Assembly: GCF_000720475.1 (NCBI RefSeq) | Contig: NZ_JOAP01000050.1 | Location: 1 to 64,000 of the forward strand | Reading direction: 5' to 3' | DNA: 64,000 nt | DNA from: Streptomyces aureocirculatus | GTDB lineage: Bacteria > Actinomycetota > Actinomycetes > Streptomycetales > Streptomycetaceae | Part shown: positions 8,289 through 17,241 of the stretch, in pieces | Layout: every line of letters begins with the position of its first letter | Numbering within the stretch: position 1 is the stretch's first letter | Translations under genes and position numbers: made by a program | The notes under the pieces: model-generated | Told to the model about the DNA's origin: nothing | The model's database searches: none | The model's input: only the letters and a program-made list of their open reading frames with translations

Positions 8289-8831
8289 ATGGGCCGCCCC
8301 AACCGGGCCACCCGGGCTGCCATCACCCAGCGCCGCGCCGACGCCATCGACCTCAAACTCGCCGGAGTCGACTGGCTGACGATCGGCCGCAAGCTCGCCG
8401 CTGACCCCGCGATCAACACAGATGGGGTCGCGTACCCGCAGGGGTACGGCATCGACAAGTACAAGCGGCAGCAGCAGCCACCCACCGACAAGCGGCTCAT
8501 CGAACTCGCCTGCAAGGACGTCTCCAAGGCCCTAGCCGAACGCACCACCGCCCTGGACGACCGGACCGACGAGCTGCGGCAACTCATGGTGGAGCGTCTG
8601 GAGCGGTTGTTCTTCGGCGTCTACCGGGCCGCGATCCGCAACGGCGACTACCAGGCCGTCGACCGGGCGGTCCGCATCATCGAGCGCAGCAGCCGCCTCC
8701 TGGGCCTGGACCGGCCCGTGCGCACGGAAGTTTCCGGCCCGGACGGTGGCGCCGTGCAGGTGGAGACCGCGGGCCTGGACGAGCTGGAGCGCCTGATCAA
8801 CCTCGCCGGTGGCGAGGGTGGGAAGGGCTGA
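8289..8831 (+). CDS. terS: Phage terminase small subunit
   Basis: A 180-aa protein with GGGAG upstream of the ATG. It opens with an HTH-like segment (RRADAIDLKLAGVDWLTIGR), followed by a long helical region (LRQLMVERLERLFFGVYRAA) ending in IIERSSRLLGLDRP, typical of small terminase subunits that bind the packaging site and feed DNA to the large subunit. Its 3' end overlaps the large-subunit start by 23 bases, as expected for translational coupling. Confidence 0.8.
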   Translation: MGRPNRATRAAITQRRADAIDLKLAGVDWLTIGRKLAADPAINTDGVAYPQGYGIDKYKRQQQPPTDKRLIELACKDVSKALAERTTALDDRTDELRQLMVERLERLFFGVYRAAIRNGDYQAVDRAVRIIERSSRLLGLDRPVRTEVSGPDGGAVQVETAGLDELERLINLAGGEGGKG

Positions 8832-10356
8832 CGAAGCGGCGGTTCTCGACCTCTACCGGACGCTTCCCGCTCAGCGCCGCCGTGAGATAGCCGCCGCCTC
8901 CACCCCCGAACTCCGCGCCCGGCTCGTGCGTATCGAGCGTGAGCTGGCGATGGACCGTTCACCAGGGGCGATGGCTGCCGTACTCACCGACGGCCGCGAG
9001 ATGCAGGCCCCGCACCTGGGATTGATCGACGCCGCCTTCGAGCAGGTCGCCGCGGGCAAGCCGACACGGCTCCTCCTGACGATGCCCCCGCGGCACGGCA
9101 AGAGCCGCAGGGCTGCCAGGTGGGCGCCGCTCTGGTACCTACGGCGCCGCCCCGAGCACCGCGTGATGATCGCCAGCTACTCATCCGACCTGGCCGACGA
9201 TCACGGCAGGTGGATCAGGGACGCGATCCTCAACTACCAGTCCCAGCTCAGCATCAGCCTGCGGCCCGGCTCGTCCGCCGCCAACCGCTTCGACCTCACC
9301 GGCACCGAGGGCGGCGCGGTCATGGCCGGCGTCGGCGGAGGCCTCACCGGCAAGGGCGCCCACCTGGCGGTGGTCGATGACCCGATCAAGGACGCAGCCG
9401 AGGCCTCCTCGCCCACGATGCGGAAACGGCTGTGGGAGTGGTGGCAGGCCGTCCTGCTGACCCGTATCGAACCGGGCGGCTCCGTCATCCTGATCCAGAC
9501 CCGTTGGGACGAAGACGACCTCGCCGGCCGAGTCCTGGCTGATGAGGGCGACCGGTGGACCGTCATCGATCTGCCCGCCGTCGCCCTCTCCGCCAACGAC
9601 GCCCTACAGCGTCCCATCGGGACACCGCTGTGGCCCGAGCGGTACGACGCCGACGCCCTCGCTGAAATACGCCGCTCAGTGGGCGAGCGCGTGTGGTGGT
9701 CGCTGTACATGCAGCAGCCGCGCCCCCAGGCCGCCGGCGTATGGCAGTGGCCCTGGATCACCAACAACCGGATCTCGGCAGCTCAGTTCCGTGGCATCGA
9801 CCTCACGCGGATCGTCGTCGCCGTCGACCCCGCGGGCGGTGAGTCCGCCGTGGGGGATGAGACCGGCATCGTCGCCGCAGCCCGTGACCGGGACGGACAC
9901 CTCTACGTCCTGGACGACCGCTCCGCCAACCGAGGCGCGGACGCCTGGGGTCGCGAAGCGTGCCTGCTCGCCATCGAGTTGCGTGCCGACGCCATCGTCG
10001 TCGAGTCCAACTTCGGCGGCGACATGAGCAGCCAGATCCTCCACCAGGCGTGGCAGGAGCTCGCCCGGGAAGAGCGCACCGAGAACATGCTCATGCCTGC
10101 GGTGCTGCCCGTGACAGCCAAGAGCGGCAAGCGACTGCGCGCGGAACCGATCACCCAGCTCTACGAACAGGGCCGGGTGCACCACGTCGGGGAGTGGCCC
10201 ACCCTCGAACAGCAGATGGTGACGTGGGTCGCGGGCATGGACAGCCCCGACCGCATGGACGCCGCAGTACATGGGCTGACGCAACTGGCGGGTACGGCGC
10301 AGCAGGATGCCGCGCTGGCCCCCTACCGAGATGACCGGTTGGTGCGGCGGCGGTAG
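8809..10356 (+). CDS. terL: Phage terminase large subunit
   Basis: A 515-aa ATPase/nuclease that packages DNA. Walker A is PPRHGKSRRAA (about 92-102); Walker B lies at LAVVDDP (about 188-194); the coupling stretch SVILIQTRWDEDDLA follows. The C-terminal RNase H-like nuclease starts at VVAVDPAGGESAVGDETG (about 340-357), with later acidic residues in AIVVESNFGGD. Length and domain order fit an intact enzyme. The start is a GTG inside terS. It converges with the minus-strand gene whose stop lies 16 bases downstream. Confidence 0.93.
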   Translation: MARVGRADEAAVLDLYRTLPAQRRREIAAASTPELRARLVRIERELAMDRSPGAMAAVLTDGREMQAPHLGLIDAAFEQVAAGKPTRLLLTMPPRHGKSRRAARWAPLWYLRRRPEHRVMIASYSSDLADDHGRWIRDAILNYQSQLSISLRPGSSAANRFDLTGTEGGAVMAGVGGGLTGKGAHLAVVDDPIKDAAEASSPTMRKRLWEWWQAVLLTRIEPGGSVILIQTRWDEDDLAGRVLADEGDRWTVIDLPAVALSANDALQRPIGTPLWPERYDADALAEIRRSVGERVWWSLYMQQPRPQAAGVWQWPWITNNRISAAQFRGIDLTRIVVAVDPAGGESAVGDETGIVAAARDRDGHLYVLDDRSANRGADAWGREACLLAIELRADAIVVESNFGGDMSSQILHQAWQELAREERTENMLMPAVLPVTAKSGKRLRAEPITQLYEQGRVHHVGEWPTLEQQMVTWVAGMDSPDRMDAAVHGLTQLAGTAQQDAALAPYRDDRLVRRR

Positions 10357-10371
10357 CGCGACTGCGCGAAT

Positions 10372-11301
10372 TCAGAAGGGAGGGTCACCATGCCCCATGG
10401 TGGAAGACCATGGGTCGTTTTCGCGTCGCATCAGAACAAAGCGGCCAGGAGCAGACCCACTCTCATTCAGGTAGACCTTTTCCCATGCGCCAGGGAAATC
10501 TCGCTCACGTTTAGACCACCCACTAATGAAGGCGGTAACACGCCCTCCACTTGAAATTGCCAACTTTGGATGGCTCCACAGCCTGTCCAGATCGGCAATC
10601 GTTGAGTCGCCGACTATCTCCTGACCGCTGGGGTACCTGCGCCTCGTGGTCCCCAGACGGGCGAAGAACCGGACGCCTGACCTCGCAGAGGGCCCCGGTC
10701 CAGCAGCCATGACGTCATCGACACTTGCTAGGAGCGTCGATGCGGCAAGGCTGGGGCTGTCCCGAAGGGACTTAAGCGTGATGAGAGAACCTGCGCTGCC
10801 GTCTTGCCGATGAGGCCCGGCCACGGGGTACCCAATGTCCCCCAGCGCCCTGTCAACGACCGTCCTTATCCAGCGCCTGGTGGACATTTCCACCAGTCCA
10901 GGCTCTTCCCACTCAACACGCACAGCCACGACGGTATGTGGATCGCCTGCAGAGGTAAACGTGTCAATTTCCCTGCGGCTCTCGGCCTCGGCAGGTGGCA
11001 GCACGGGTGCCCCAGACGCTGCGAGCCACAGTGAGTGGAAGCGTCGTTCCTCTCGCGCCGGGTCAGAGTTCGGAGCGGCCTTCGACAGGGCCTCAACAAG
11101 AAGCTGGACGAGTCCCCAAGTCGGCAGACGAGCACTGGTGAAGGCGTCGTGGACTCGGCCCCTGCTGGCAACCTCGGCGCCGCCGAGGTCCCGCTGCACG
11201 TGTCGGATCGAGGGCAGGCCCGCTTGCGCATGCAGTTCGTGCAGTGCGTCGTTCAGATCCTTCAGCGGACCGCCGACTTGCGGACGCTTCAGCTGTGGCA
11301 T
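10372..11301 (-). CDS. HTH-like protein encoded against the head operon
   Basis: A 309-aa protein starting at the ATG at 11301, preceded by GGGGAAG. The first 90 residues (DLNDALHELHAQAGLPSIRH, then RGRVHDAFTSARLPTWGLVQ) resemble the N-terminal HTH-like module found at the front of many Streptomyces regulators and NTPase effectors. The remainder (about 120-309) has no domain I can name. It lies between terminase and portal on the opposite strand, an unusual place that marks it as acquired cargo. Its upstream region carries TGTCC repeats spaced exactly 10 bp, a likely operator. No signal peptide or membrane segment. Confidence 0.6.
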   Translation of the reverse strand: MPQLKRPQVGGPLKDLNDALHELHAQAGLPSIRHVQRDLGGAEVASRGRVHDAFTSARLPTWGLVQLLVEALSKAAPNSDPAREERRFHSLWLAASGAPVLPPAEAESRREIDTFTSAGDPHTVVAVRVEWEEPGLVEMSTRRWIRTVVDRALGDIGYPVAGPHRQDGSAGSLITLKSLRDSPSLAASTLLASVDDVMAAGPGPSARSGVRFFARLGTTRRRYPSGQEIVGDSTIADLDRLWSHPKLAISSGGRVTAFISGWSKRERDFPGAWEKVYLNESGSAPGRFVLMRRENDPWSSTMGHGDPPF

Positions 11302-11315
11302 CGCTTCCCCCTCAC

Positions 11316-11389
11316 TGTCCAACTCTGTCCAATAGTGTCCGACGCCAGCAGCTATCGTCCAACCTCGTCCCCGCTCCCTTGTCCTGTCC
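11316..11389 (-). promoter_or_regulatory. 10-bp-phased TGTCC repeats upstream of the minus-strand HTH gene
   Basis: TGTCC occurs at 11316, 11326 and 11336. After a 20-base step, CGTCC occurs at 11356 and 11366, followed by TGTCC at 11380 and 11385. On the coding strand these read GGACA or GGACG, several as TTGGACA. The 10-bp period places every copy on the same face of the helix, as in a cooperative operator. The first copy lies 15 bases upstream of the start codon at 11301. Confidence 0.6.
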
Positions 11390-11428
11390 CAGGCTGGACT
11401 CCACAAGGTCTACCGAAGGGCGAGGGGT

Positions 11429-11620
11429 GTGGACGTTTTCATTGGGCTTTGGCACTGGATCAGCGGAGATTTGCTGTCTGAGGTCTTGGGGCCGTTCATC
11501 GTCATGGGGATCGTGACGGGGATCGGAAAGGCACGAGGCCGTTGCGGCCGGGGGCAGGCAGCGACACCCCACTCTCCACAAGGACCGTCCGCACCTGAGG
11601 AAGCTCAGGTCCACTCTTAG
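11429..11620 (+). CDS. Small putative membrane protein
   Basis: A 63-aa reading frame from GTG with GGGCGAGG a few bases upstream. It has one hydrophobic segment (VLGPFIVMGIVTGIG) and a basic, Pro-rich tail. It sits between the HTH cargo gene and the portal. It could be chance, because the region is short and has no other support. Confidence 0.35.
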   Translation: MDVFIGLWHWISGDLLSEVLGPFIVMGIVTGIGKARGRCGRGQAATPHSPQGPSAPEEAQVHS

Positions 11621-11679
11621 GTCTGGGGTTACGGGGTCCGCAGGGCAGCCGTTCCCGTGTCACCTACGCTGAATGTGGC

Positions 11680-13461
11680 GTGGGGCTGGCGATGGGACCT
11701 ACCGCCGTGGGCCTGCGGACTTTCCTGACCGACGCGTGGTCGTGGCTGAACTACAAGCCGGTGATGTCCGGCAGTGATGGGCGCCCGCACCGGGCTCTCG
11801 CCCCCGCCGGGCAAGCGACCTGGCTTCCTGATGAAGCGGTGCGCCGCCTGGCCGCGTACAAGCTCCTCGTCGCCTACGACAACAACCAGGCAGGGGAACT
11901 CGCCAGCCTCGCCGGCAACGAGGCGGCGGGCGAGCGGCGGGAGTTCGGGGACGCGTCCGCGTTCGTGGACACCACGCTGGCTCACCTGTTGGGCAAGTCG
12001 CAGCAGATCATCGTGCCCGGTGCCGAGCACGCCAAGGACGAGGACGCTACCTCGGAGGCGATCGCCGCTGCCGCCGTGCAACAGCGGCTGAGGGAGTGGG
12101 CGGAGGCCGAGCTGCTGCCGCTGCGGATGCAGGCGGCCGAGCGGAAGGCCGTCCTGCTCGGTGACGGCCTGTACCTCCTGGCCTGGGACCCCGACAAGCA
12201 GCGGGTGAGGCTGAAGACCTACGATCCCGGCTTCTACTTTCCCGTCCTCGAGGACGACGCGGACCCGGGAGACTACCCGCGCCGGGTGCACCTGGCGTGG
12301 GAGATCCCGGAGGACCCCAAGCGTGGTCTCAAACAGCGGCTCAGGCGGATCACCTACGAACTCGGACCGATCCGACCCGCGGACGAGTCAAGCGGCATCA
12401 GCTCGTCGGAGGCCCCGACCGCCCCCGTCCCTCAGGCCGGAGACAGCTACGACGACGCCCTCGGCCGCCTCCAGCGCACCTATCCCTGGGCGCCTGACCG
12501 GCCGTCCGCGACGACCTGCTACCTGACCGACGCGGAGTGGGTGATCTCTGATCTGCGTCACGGTCAGGAACTCGATGACCTGCCCCTGGACAAGGCACGG
12601 TTCCGCACCCGCGCGGACGGCGTGGTCCTTGACCGGCTCGATCTGCGGCTGGACTTCATCCCGCTCGTCCACATCAGCAACACCATCGCGGACGGCGAGC
12701 ACTTCGGCCAATCCACGCTGGCCAAGGTCATGCAGGCCCTCGATGAGCTGGCCGAGACCGACACCGATTCTGCCCGGGCCTCTTCGACGACCGGCGCACC
12801 GATCATCGGGCTCGCCGGCGCCCGTCCCGAGGTCGACCGGGTGTCTGGCAGGCCCAAGCCGCTCACGATCGAACCGGGCACGGTGTTCGCGCTCGGCGAC
12901 GGCGGCCGCATGGACGTCCTGGACACCTCCCACCAGCTCGCTGAACTCCGAGCACGCGTCGAGGAGATACGCGACCGCGCAGCGGTCAACGCCCGCCTGC
13001 CCGCGGTCAGCTTGGGCACCGTCGACCCCTCCGATGTACCCAGCGGGTACGCGCTCCAGCTCTCCCTGGGCCCACTCGACTCGCTCGTCGACGCGATGCG
13101 CCTGGCCCGCGCGCACAAGTACGCTCTGCTGCTGAAGATGGTGCAGCGGATCCACCAGGCAGGCCGGGCGGACGGCTGGCCTCAGGGCGCGGTTCTTCCC
13201 GCTCGTCTGGTGTTCGGGCCGCACACCCCTACGGACCGGCCAGCGATCCTCGAAGAGGTCGTCAAGGGGGTGACTGCCGGGGTGCTGGCGCTGGAGACCG
13301 GCATCCGCATGTTGCAGGACGCCGGGTACCCCATTGATGACGCCCGCGAAGAGGTCGTGCGGATCACGGAGAGGCGGATGATCAGCGAGACAGAGTCCGG
13401 CGAGAAGCCCGTCAGTCCAGCTCCTCCGCTTCCTCGGAGTCCAGTTTCTTCGCCGTCTTGA
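11680..13461 (+). CDS. Phage portal protein
   Basis: A 593-aa portal, placed by its position after terminase and its size. Features include LHLAWEIPEDP-like beta segments, the NTIADGEHFGQSTLAKVMQA region (about 328-347) and RLARAHKYALLLKMVQRIHQ (about 472-491), as in actinophage portals. The start could be GTG 11680 or ATG 11692; neither has a strong ribosome site. The last 15 or so residues (SPAPPLPRSPVSSPS) are antisense to the end of the minus-strand gene at 13412. The native C-terminus may therefore have been replaced when that gene was inserted. Confidence 0.8.
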   Translation: MGLAMGPTAVGLRTFLTDAWSWLNYKPVMSGSDGRPHRALAPAGQATWLPDEAVRRLAAYKLLVAYDNNQAGELASLAGNEAAGERREFGDASAFVDTTLAHLLGKSQQIIVPGAEHAKDEDATSEAIAAAAVQQRLREWAEAELLPLRMQAAERKAVLLGDGLYLLAWDPDKQRVRLKTYDPGFYFPVLEDDADPGDYPRRVHLAWEIPEDPKRGLKQRLRRITYELGPIRPADESSGISSSEAPTAPVPQAGDSYDDALGRLQRTYPWAPDRPSATTCYLTDAEWVISDLRHGQELDDLPLDKARFRTRADGVVLDRLDLRLDFIPLVHISNTIADGEHFGQSTLAKVMQALDELAETDTDSARASSTTGAPIIGLAGARPEVDRVSGRPKPLTIEPGTVFALGDGGRMDVLDTSHQLAELRARVEEIRDRAAVNARLPAVSLGTVDPSDVPSGYALQLSLGPLDSLVDAMRLARAHKYALLLKMVQRIHQAGRADGWPQGAVLPARLVFGPHTPTDRPAILEEVVKGVTAGVLALETGIRMLQDAGYPIDDAREEVVRITERRMISETESGEKPVSPAPPLPRSPVSSPS

Positions 13462-13951
13462 GGCCTTCTCGCTGGTCCTCGGGGGACTCTCTCAGCCACT
13501 CTTCAGCCACCTCGCTCTTGCTTCCGCCGCCCCATGCGCTGAAGTAGGAGCCCTTGCCGCCAGGGATATTGTCGATGCGGGTGACGAACAGGCAGTCGCC
13601 TGCGAAATCTCCGAACTCCGGCCCGAGCCGTTCGCCTTCCCTCGGCGCGCGCCCTGCGGCGAGCTTGTGGCCGTCCTCGTCGTAGATCACAGTTTGCTCT
13701 TCGGAGGCCCCCTTGCGTACGCAGGTATCGGCCGTAGACCCCGGAATGGTGTACTCCCCATCGGCCGTCCCGACTGAGTAGCCGGTGAACGGGCTCCGGT
13801 CGACCCACGGCGCCCACACCCATACAGCCGCGCCAACCGCAGCGGCGGCCAGGATGCCGCCGCCTATCAGCACCCGACGACGCCCCAGCCGCGCCGGGGA
13901 GTCGTGCTCTACCCCCGCGTTTTCCCCGCCCATATTCATGATCTCGATCAT
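13412..13951 (-). CDS. One-TM anchored protein overlapping the portal end
   Basis: About 179 aa. The N-terminus is basic (ARLGRRR), followed by one membrane segment (VLIGGGILAAAAVGAAVWVW), then an extracytoplasmic domain with two Cys (TADTCVRKG, FAGDCLFV) that may form a disulphide. Candidate starts are the ATGs at 13951, 13939 and 13933; none has a clear ribosome site. It points against the head operon, and its last 50 bases are antisense to the portal gene. Function unknown. It is a moron-type insertion, possibly altering the host envelope. Confidence 0.55.
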   Translation of the reverse strand: MIEIMNMGGENAGVEHDSPARLGRRRVLIGGGILAAAAVGAAVWVWAPWVDRSPFTGYSVGTADGEYTIPGSTADTCVRKGASEEQTVIYDEDGHKLAAGRAPREGERLGPEFGDFAGDCLFVTRIDNIPGGKGSYFSAWGGGSKSEVAEEWLRESPEDQREGLKTAKKLDSEEAEELD

Positions 13952-14056
13952 GCCAGCCCACGGGTTTACGCAGGTCGGAGGGCACCTACCGCAGGGTTCA
14001 TCGCTCGGTTCCGTAGACTGGGCCGCGGCGCGGGGCCGTCGTGGGAGTAGCACCAC

Positions 14057-14722
14057 TTGATGACCCGCAGCATGCCCGCTCCGCGAACCGTGCTCGGCTA
14101 CCGCCGTGACGGCCGCCCGATCTTCCCGATCTGCGGTGCCTCCCCGGAAGACCCGTCGAACGACGAGGCCACAGTCAGCGTCAGCCAGAAGCAGCTGAAC
14201 ACGATGATGGCCCGGGAAAAAGATCAAGGCGGCCGTGCAGCGGTCCGCTCCCTGATCGAGAAGCTCGGGTTCTCCAATACGGCGGCGCTGGAGGAGTACC
14301 TCGCGGGGGTCCGGCAGGCCGAGCAGGACCGACTGACCGAGACCGAGCGGCGTGAACAGGCCGTCATCGAGCGCGAACAGGCGGCTCTCGCGCGCGAGGC
14401 TGCGGCTCTCGCCCAGGAGCGGGAGGCAGCGCGTCGCGCCGTGCTGGTCTCCGCCGGCGCGACCGGCCCCGACCTGGACGACGCCGTGTCGCTGCTGCGC
14501 CTGCCGGACGACGCGGACACCTCAGCCCTGGACGAGGCGGTTCAGGAGCTGAGCCAGCGCCGCCCCGAGCTGTTCGGCTCCCCCACCCGAGACATCCCCC
14601 CGGCCCCGGGCGGAGCTCCGGCGTCGGTTCCGCCGCCGCGCCCCGGCGGCACAGAGCGCCCGCCCGGCGCTGCCGGTCTGGAGATGGCCCGACGCCGAGG
14701 CCTGCTGCCCGACACCCCCTAG
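14057..14722 (+). CDS. Capsid scaffold protein
   Basis: A 221-aa protein between portal and decoration genes. It has a long Glu/Arg/Ala coiled coil (RRQ-poor, repeated EREQAALAREAAALAQEREA, about 100-135) and a Pro/Gly-rich C-terminus, typical of internal scaffolds that guide capsid assembly and are later removed. The start is TTG 14057 or the adjacent ATG 14060. Confidence 0.75.
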   Translation: MMTRSMPAPRTVLGYRRDGRPIFPICGASPEDPSNDEATVSVSQKQLNTMMAREKDQGGRAAVRSLIEKLGFSNTAALEEYLAGVRQAEQDRLTETERREQAVIEREQAALAREAAALAQEREAARRAVLVSAGATGPDLDDAVSLLRLPDDADTSALDEAVQELSQRRPELFGSPTRDIPPAPGGAPASVPPPRPGGTERPPGAAGLEMARRRGLLPDTP

Positions 14723-14730
14723 ACCGGCTG

Positions 14731-14749
14731 GCCGCTCACGGTGAGCGGC
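14731..14749 (+). terminator. Short hairpin between scaffold and decoration genes
   Basis: GCCGCTCAC and GTGAGCGGC form an inverted repeat around one base, giving a 7-bp GC stem with a 5-base loop. It may partly terminate or set the ratio of head-gene expression. Confidence 0.5.
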
Positions 14750-14853
14750 TGGCTGTTGCTGGGGACCACGCCCCTTCCCTTCTTCTCCTCGTGGACCGCA
14801 CCCACCGCACCTGGTGAGGGCGTGACCGCACCGCACCACCTGGAGAAGACGGC

Positions 14854-15285
14854 TTGAGCATCCAGCCGTACACCACCACCGTGACGGTCACCGCCGACCG
14901 GGACTGGCTCGCCTCCCGCCACGGCACCGACTCCACCGAGACCATCACCCTCGACCTGGCCAAGCTCACCAAGAACGTCCACTACGTCGAGCCGACCGCA
15001 GCCCAGCCGCACGGCTTCATCCGCTCCGGCGTCCCCGTCGGCCGCATCACCGCCTCCGGCCTGTACGGGGCCTACGATCCCGCAGCCGACGACGGCCGCG
15101 CCGTCCTCGCCGGCCTCCTGTACGCCGACGCACCCTTCACCCCCGGCGTCACGAAGGTGCCCGCAGCACTGCTCTGGCACGGCACCGCCCACACCGCGAA
15201 GATCCCCGGCGGCCTCGACCCGGCCAAGATCACCCCTAACCCGGCCGGGGCGCAGATCCGCTTCCTCGGGGCGGTGAGCGCGTGA
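14854..15285 (+). CDS. Head decoration protein
   Basis: A 143-aa protein from TTG 14854 with CTGGAG upstream. The sequence is beta-rich: a TTTVTVTADRDWLASRHG opening, then GFIRSGVPVGRITASG. This GxxxxGtplg-like segment matches lambda gpD-type trimeric decoration proteins that stabilise the expanded capsid. It sits directly upstream of the major capsid gene with a 4-base overlap. Confidence 0.8.
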   Translation: MSIQPYTTTVTVTADRDWLASRHGTDSTETITLDLAKLTKNVHYVEPTAAQPHGFIRSGVPVGRITASGLYGAYDPAADDGRAVLAGLLYADAPFTPGVTKVPAALLWHGTAHTAKIPGGLDPAKITPNPAGAQIRFLGAVSA

Positions 15286-16331
15286 GCGTCGCCGACCTCC
15301 TGAACAACGTCTCCGTCACCGACCTGACGGTCTACGCGCGCACCATCCCCAGCCCGGACGACTTCCTGCTTACGCAGAAGGTCTTCCCCGAGGCCCGGGT
15401 GCAGGACGTGAAGTGGCGCGTGCGGCAGAACAAGCGGCGCGTGAACGCCGCCTCCTACCGCGCCTACGACACCAGCGTGCCGTTCGCCAAGCGGCAGGCC
15501 ACCTCAACGCAGACCGAGGGCACCCTGCCCGCGCTGGGTCAGAAGCTACTCGTCGGTGAGATGGAGCAGCTACTCCTGGACGCCGCCCGCGGCGCGGACG
15601 AGGACCGGCTCGTGGAACTGCTCTACGACGACGTGGAGCGGCACGTCGAAGCGATCCGCTCCCGCCTCGAACTCGCCGCCGGTGATGTCCTGCTGGACGG
15701 CAAGTTCAGCCTGGCCGGGGAGAACGGCCTCACGGTCGAAGCCGACTACGGAGTGCCAGCGGCGAACATGCCAACCGCGCCGAAGCCGTGGTCGGATCCG
15801 ACTGCGGACCCGATCGCGGATGAGCTGCGGTGGATCGACTACCTCGACTCCATCGGCGCCCCCGCCCCCGAGATGGTGCTCACCTCGCGTAAGGCGTGGT
15901 CGCATCTGGCAGGCAACCAGTCCTACCGGGCGGCGTACTACGGCGCCCCGGCCGGAGGCCAGACCCCGACGGCCACACTGAATCCGCAGCAGATCAACTC
16001 GGTGCGCGGCACCTACGGCCTTCCGCCCATCACCTTCTACAAGGCGCAGGTGTGGCAGGACGACGTGTCCAAGCGGGTCCTGCCGGAAGACCGGTGGATC
16101 ATGCTGCCCCCAGACCGGGCGAAGTGGGGCCAGACCCAGTACGGCACCACCACCGAGTCCCTCGCCCTCTCCCGTGGCACGAACCCCGCGATCGAGCGGG
16201 AAGACGCACCGGGCATCATCATCACCCGCGATGTCGAGGACGACCCGGTGCAGATCTGGACCAAGGGCGCAGCCGCCGCGATGCCGGTGCTGTACTCGCC
16301 GGACTGCCACATCACCGCCACCGTCCTGTGA
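15282..16331 (+). CDS. Major capsid protein
   Basis: A 349-aa protein from GTG, overlapping the decoration gene. It fits the major capsid (gpE-like/HK97-fold) family by length, position, a helical N-terminal region (DDVERHVEAIRSRLELAAGD), and a C-terminus with APGIIITRDVEDDPVQIWTK and AAAMPVL, as in actinophage capsid proteins. It is expected to form the icosahedral shell. The gene appears intact. Confidence 0.88.
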   Translation: MSVADLLNNVSVTDLTVYARTIPSPDDFLLTQKVFPEARVQDVKWRVRQNKRRVNAASYRAYDTSVPFAKRQATSTQTEGTLPALGQKLLVGEMEQLLLDAARGADEDRLVELLYDDVERHVEAIRSRLELAAGDVLLDGKFSLAGENGLTVEADYGVPAANMPTAPKPWSDPTADPIADELRWIDYLDSIGAPAPEMVLTSRKAWSHLAGNQSYRAAYYGAPAGGQTPTATLNPQQINSVRGTYGLPPITFYKAQVWQDDVSKRVLPEDRWIMLPPDRAKWGQTQYGTTTESLALSRGTNPAIEREDAPGIIITRDVEDDPVQIWTKGAAAAMPVLYSPDCHITATVL

Positions 16332-16537
16332 GCGCCGCCGTGAAGTCCCTCGGCGTGCTCGCCGCGACGGTTCACATCCTCGATCCCAGCGAGCGGATCC
16401 CGGCCGTACTCCAGGCCGGGACCGAAGTGAAGGATCCGGCCGTGGCTGAGCAGATCACCAACCCGAAGTGCTGGCACATCCCGCCCGGACCTGCGGGTGA
16501 GTCCGGCAAGACGCCCCGGAAGCCGAAGTCCGCCTGA
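16328..16537 (+). CDS. Small head protein
   Basis: 69 aa from a GTG that overlaps the capsid stop. It contains LGVLAATVHILDPSERIPAV and WHIPPGPAGESG, the pattern of short proteins encoded between capsid and connector genes in Streptomyces phages. It ends in a Lys/Pro-rich tail. Role unknown. Confidence 0.65.
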   Translation: MSAAVKSLGVLAATVHILDPSERIPAVLQAGTEVKDPAVAEQITNPKCWHIPPGPAGESGKTPRKPKSA

Positions 16538-16547
16538 CCCCTCTCGC

Positions 16548-16575
16548 GTGGTGGGGAGCCCCGGCTCCCCACCAC
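16548..16575 (+). terminator. Strong hairpin after the capsid operon
   Basis: GTGGTGGGGAGCC at 16548-16560 is perfectly complementary to 16563-16575. The 13-bp stem closes on two bases, so in practice it is 12 bp with a 4-base loop. It likely ends most head-gene transcription. Confidence 0.8.
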
Positions 16576-16596
16576 ACCACTTCCCTGGAGCGCACC

Positions 16597-16917
16597 GTGA
16601 CCGGTGAGGTTCTGCACTGGCTACAAGCCCTACTCGGCAGTGACACCACGCCCGAAGAGCTGGCCAGCCGCTACGAACGGCTCGGCACCGCCCGGGCCGT
16701 CGCCCACGAAGTCCTACAGGAGCGCATCGCGCAGCTCCTCACCGACCCGCTCAAGGTCACCGTCAACGGCATCGCCACTGTCGACAACTCCGCCAACCTT
16801 GCCGCCCTCGAACGGCGCTTGGACCAGATTGATTCCGTCACGGCACCCGACGACCCTCCTGCCGATGCTCCGGCCACAGTGTCCGTGATCGCTATGCACG
16901 CCAGGCCCCGCAGGTAA
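16597..16917 (+). CDS. Small phage head-region protein
   Basis: 106 aa from GTG 16597 with CTGGAG upstream. It is mostly helical (EELASRYERLGTARAVAHEV, then AALERRLDQIDSV), with a short beta segment, VTVNGIATV. This is the last gene of the head module before the 24-kb non-phage block. No named family. Confidence 0.6.
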   Translation: MTGEVLHWLQALLGSDTTPEELASRYERLGTARAVAHEVLQERIAQLLTDPLKVTVNGIATVDNSANLAALERRLDQIDSVTAPDDPPADAPATVSVIAMHARPRR

Positions 16918-17241
16918 CCCGTGGTCCAGAGCTTTCATCCAGCCGCTCCTTCAAGGAGCCGGGCGGTTCGCCTTGACAGCATGTCTGTGGATGACCTGTA
17001 CAGGACAGCCTTGTCGGCCCAAACATCTTGACCGCAGAGCACGGCCTCACCCTGGCTGGCTTCGGTAGGCACGCCGCCTGCTCCGAGCTACCGCTACGGT
17101 GCGACTCCAAAGGTCCGTGGGAGCCAGCTCTGTGCAGCGACGTGAGGACTTGAGAACCTGACTGGAGTCGCTCAAGTCACATGCGTTCGGGCACATCGGC
17201 TGGAACCCTGGGAGCACCTCAAGGGTGACAGGAGCCAAACA
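16918..17241. other. Junction stretch between head module and inserted block
   Basis: About 320 bases with no supported gene. It contains a small GCTCCTTCAAGGAGC hairpin (about 16949-16963). No direct repeat matching the far junction near 40.9-41.0 kb was evident by eye. Confidence 0.35.

Noticed and set aside
11316..11389. Short repeat array as a CRISPR
   Set aside because: Repeats are only 5-7 bases with 10-bp period and no unique spacers; this is operator-like, and there are no cas genes.
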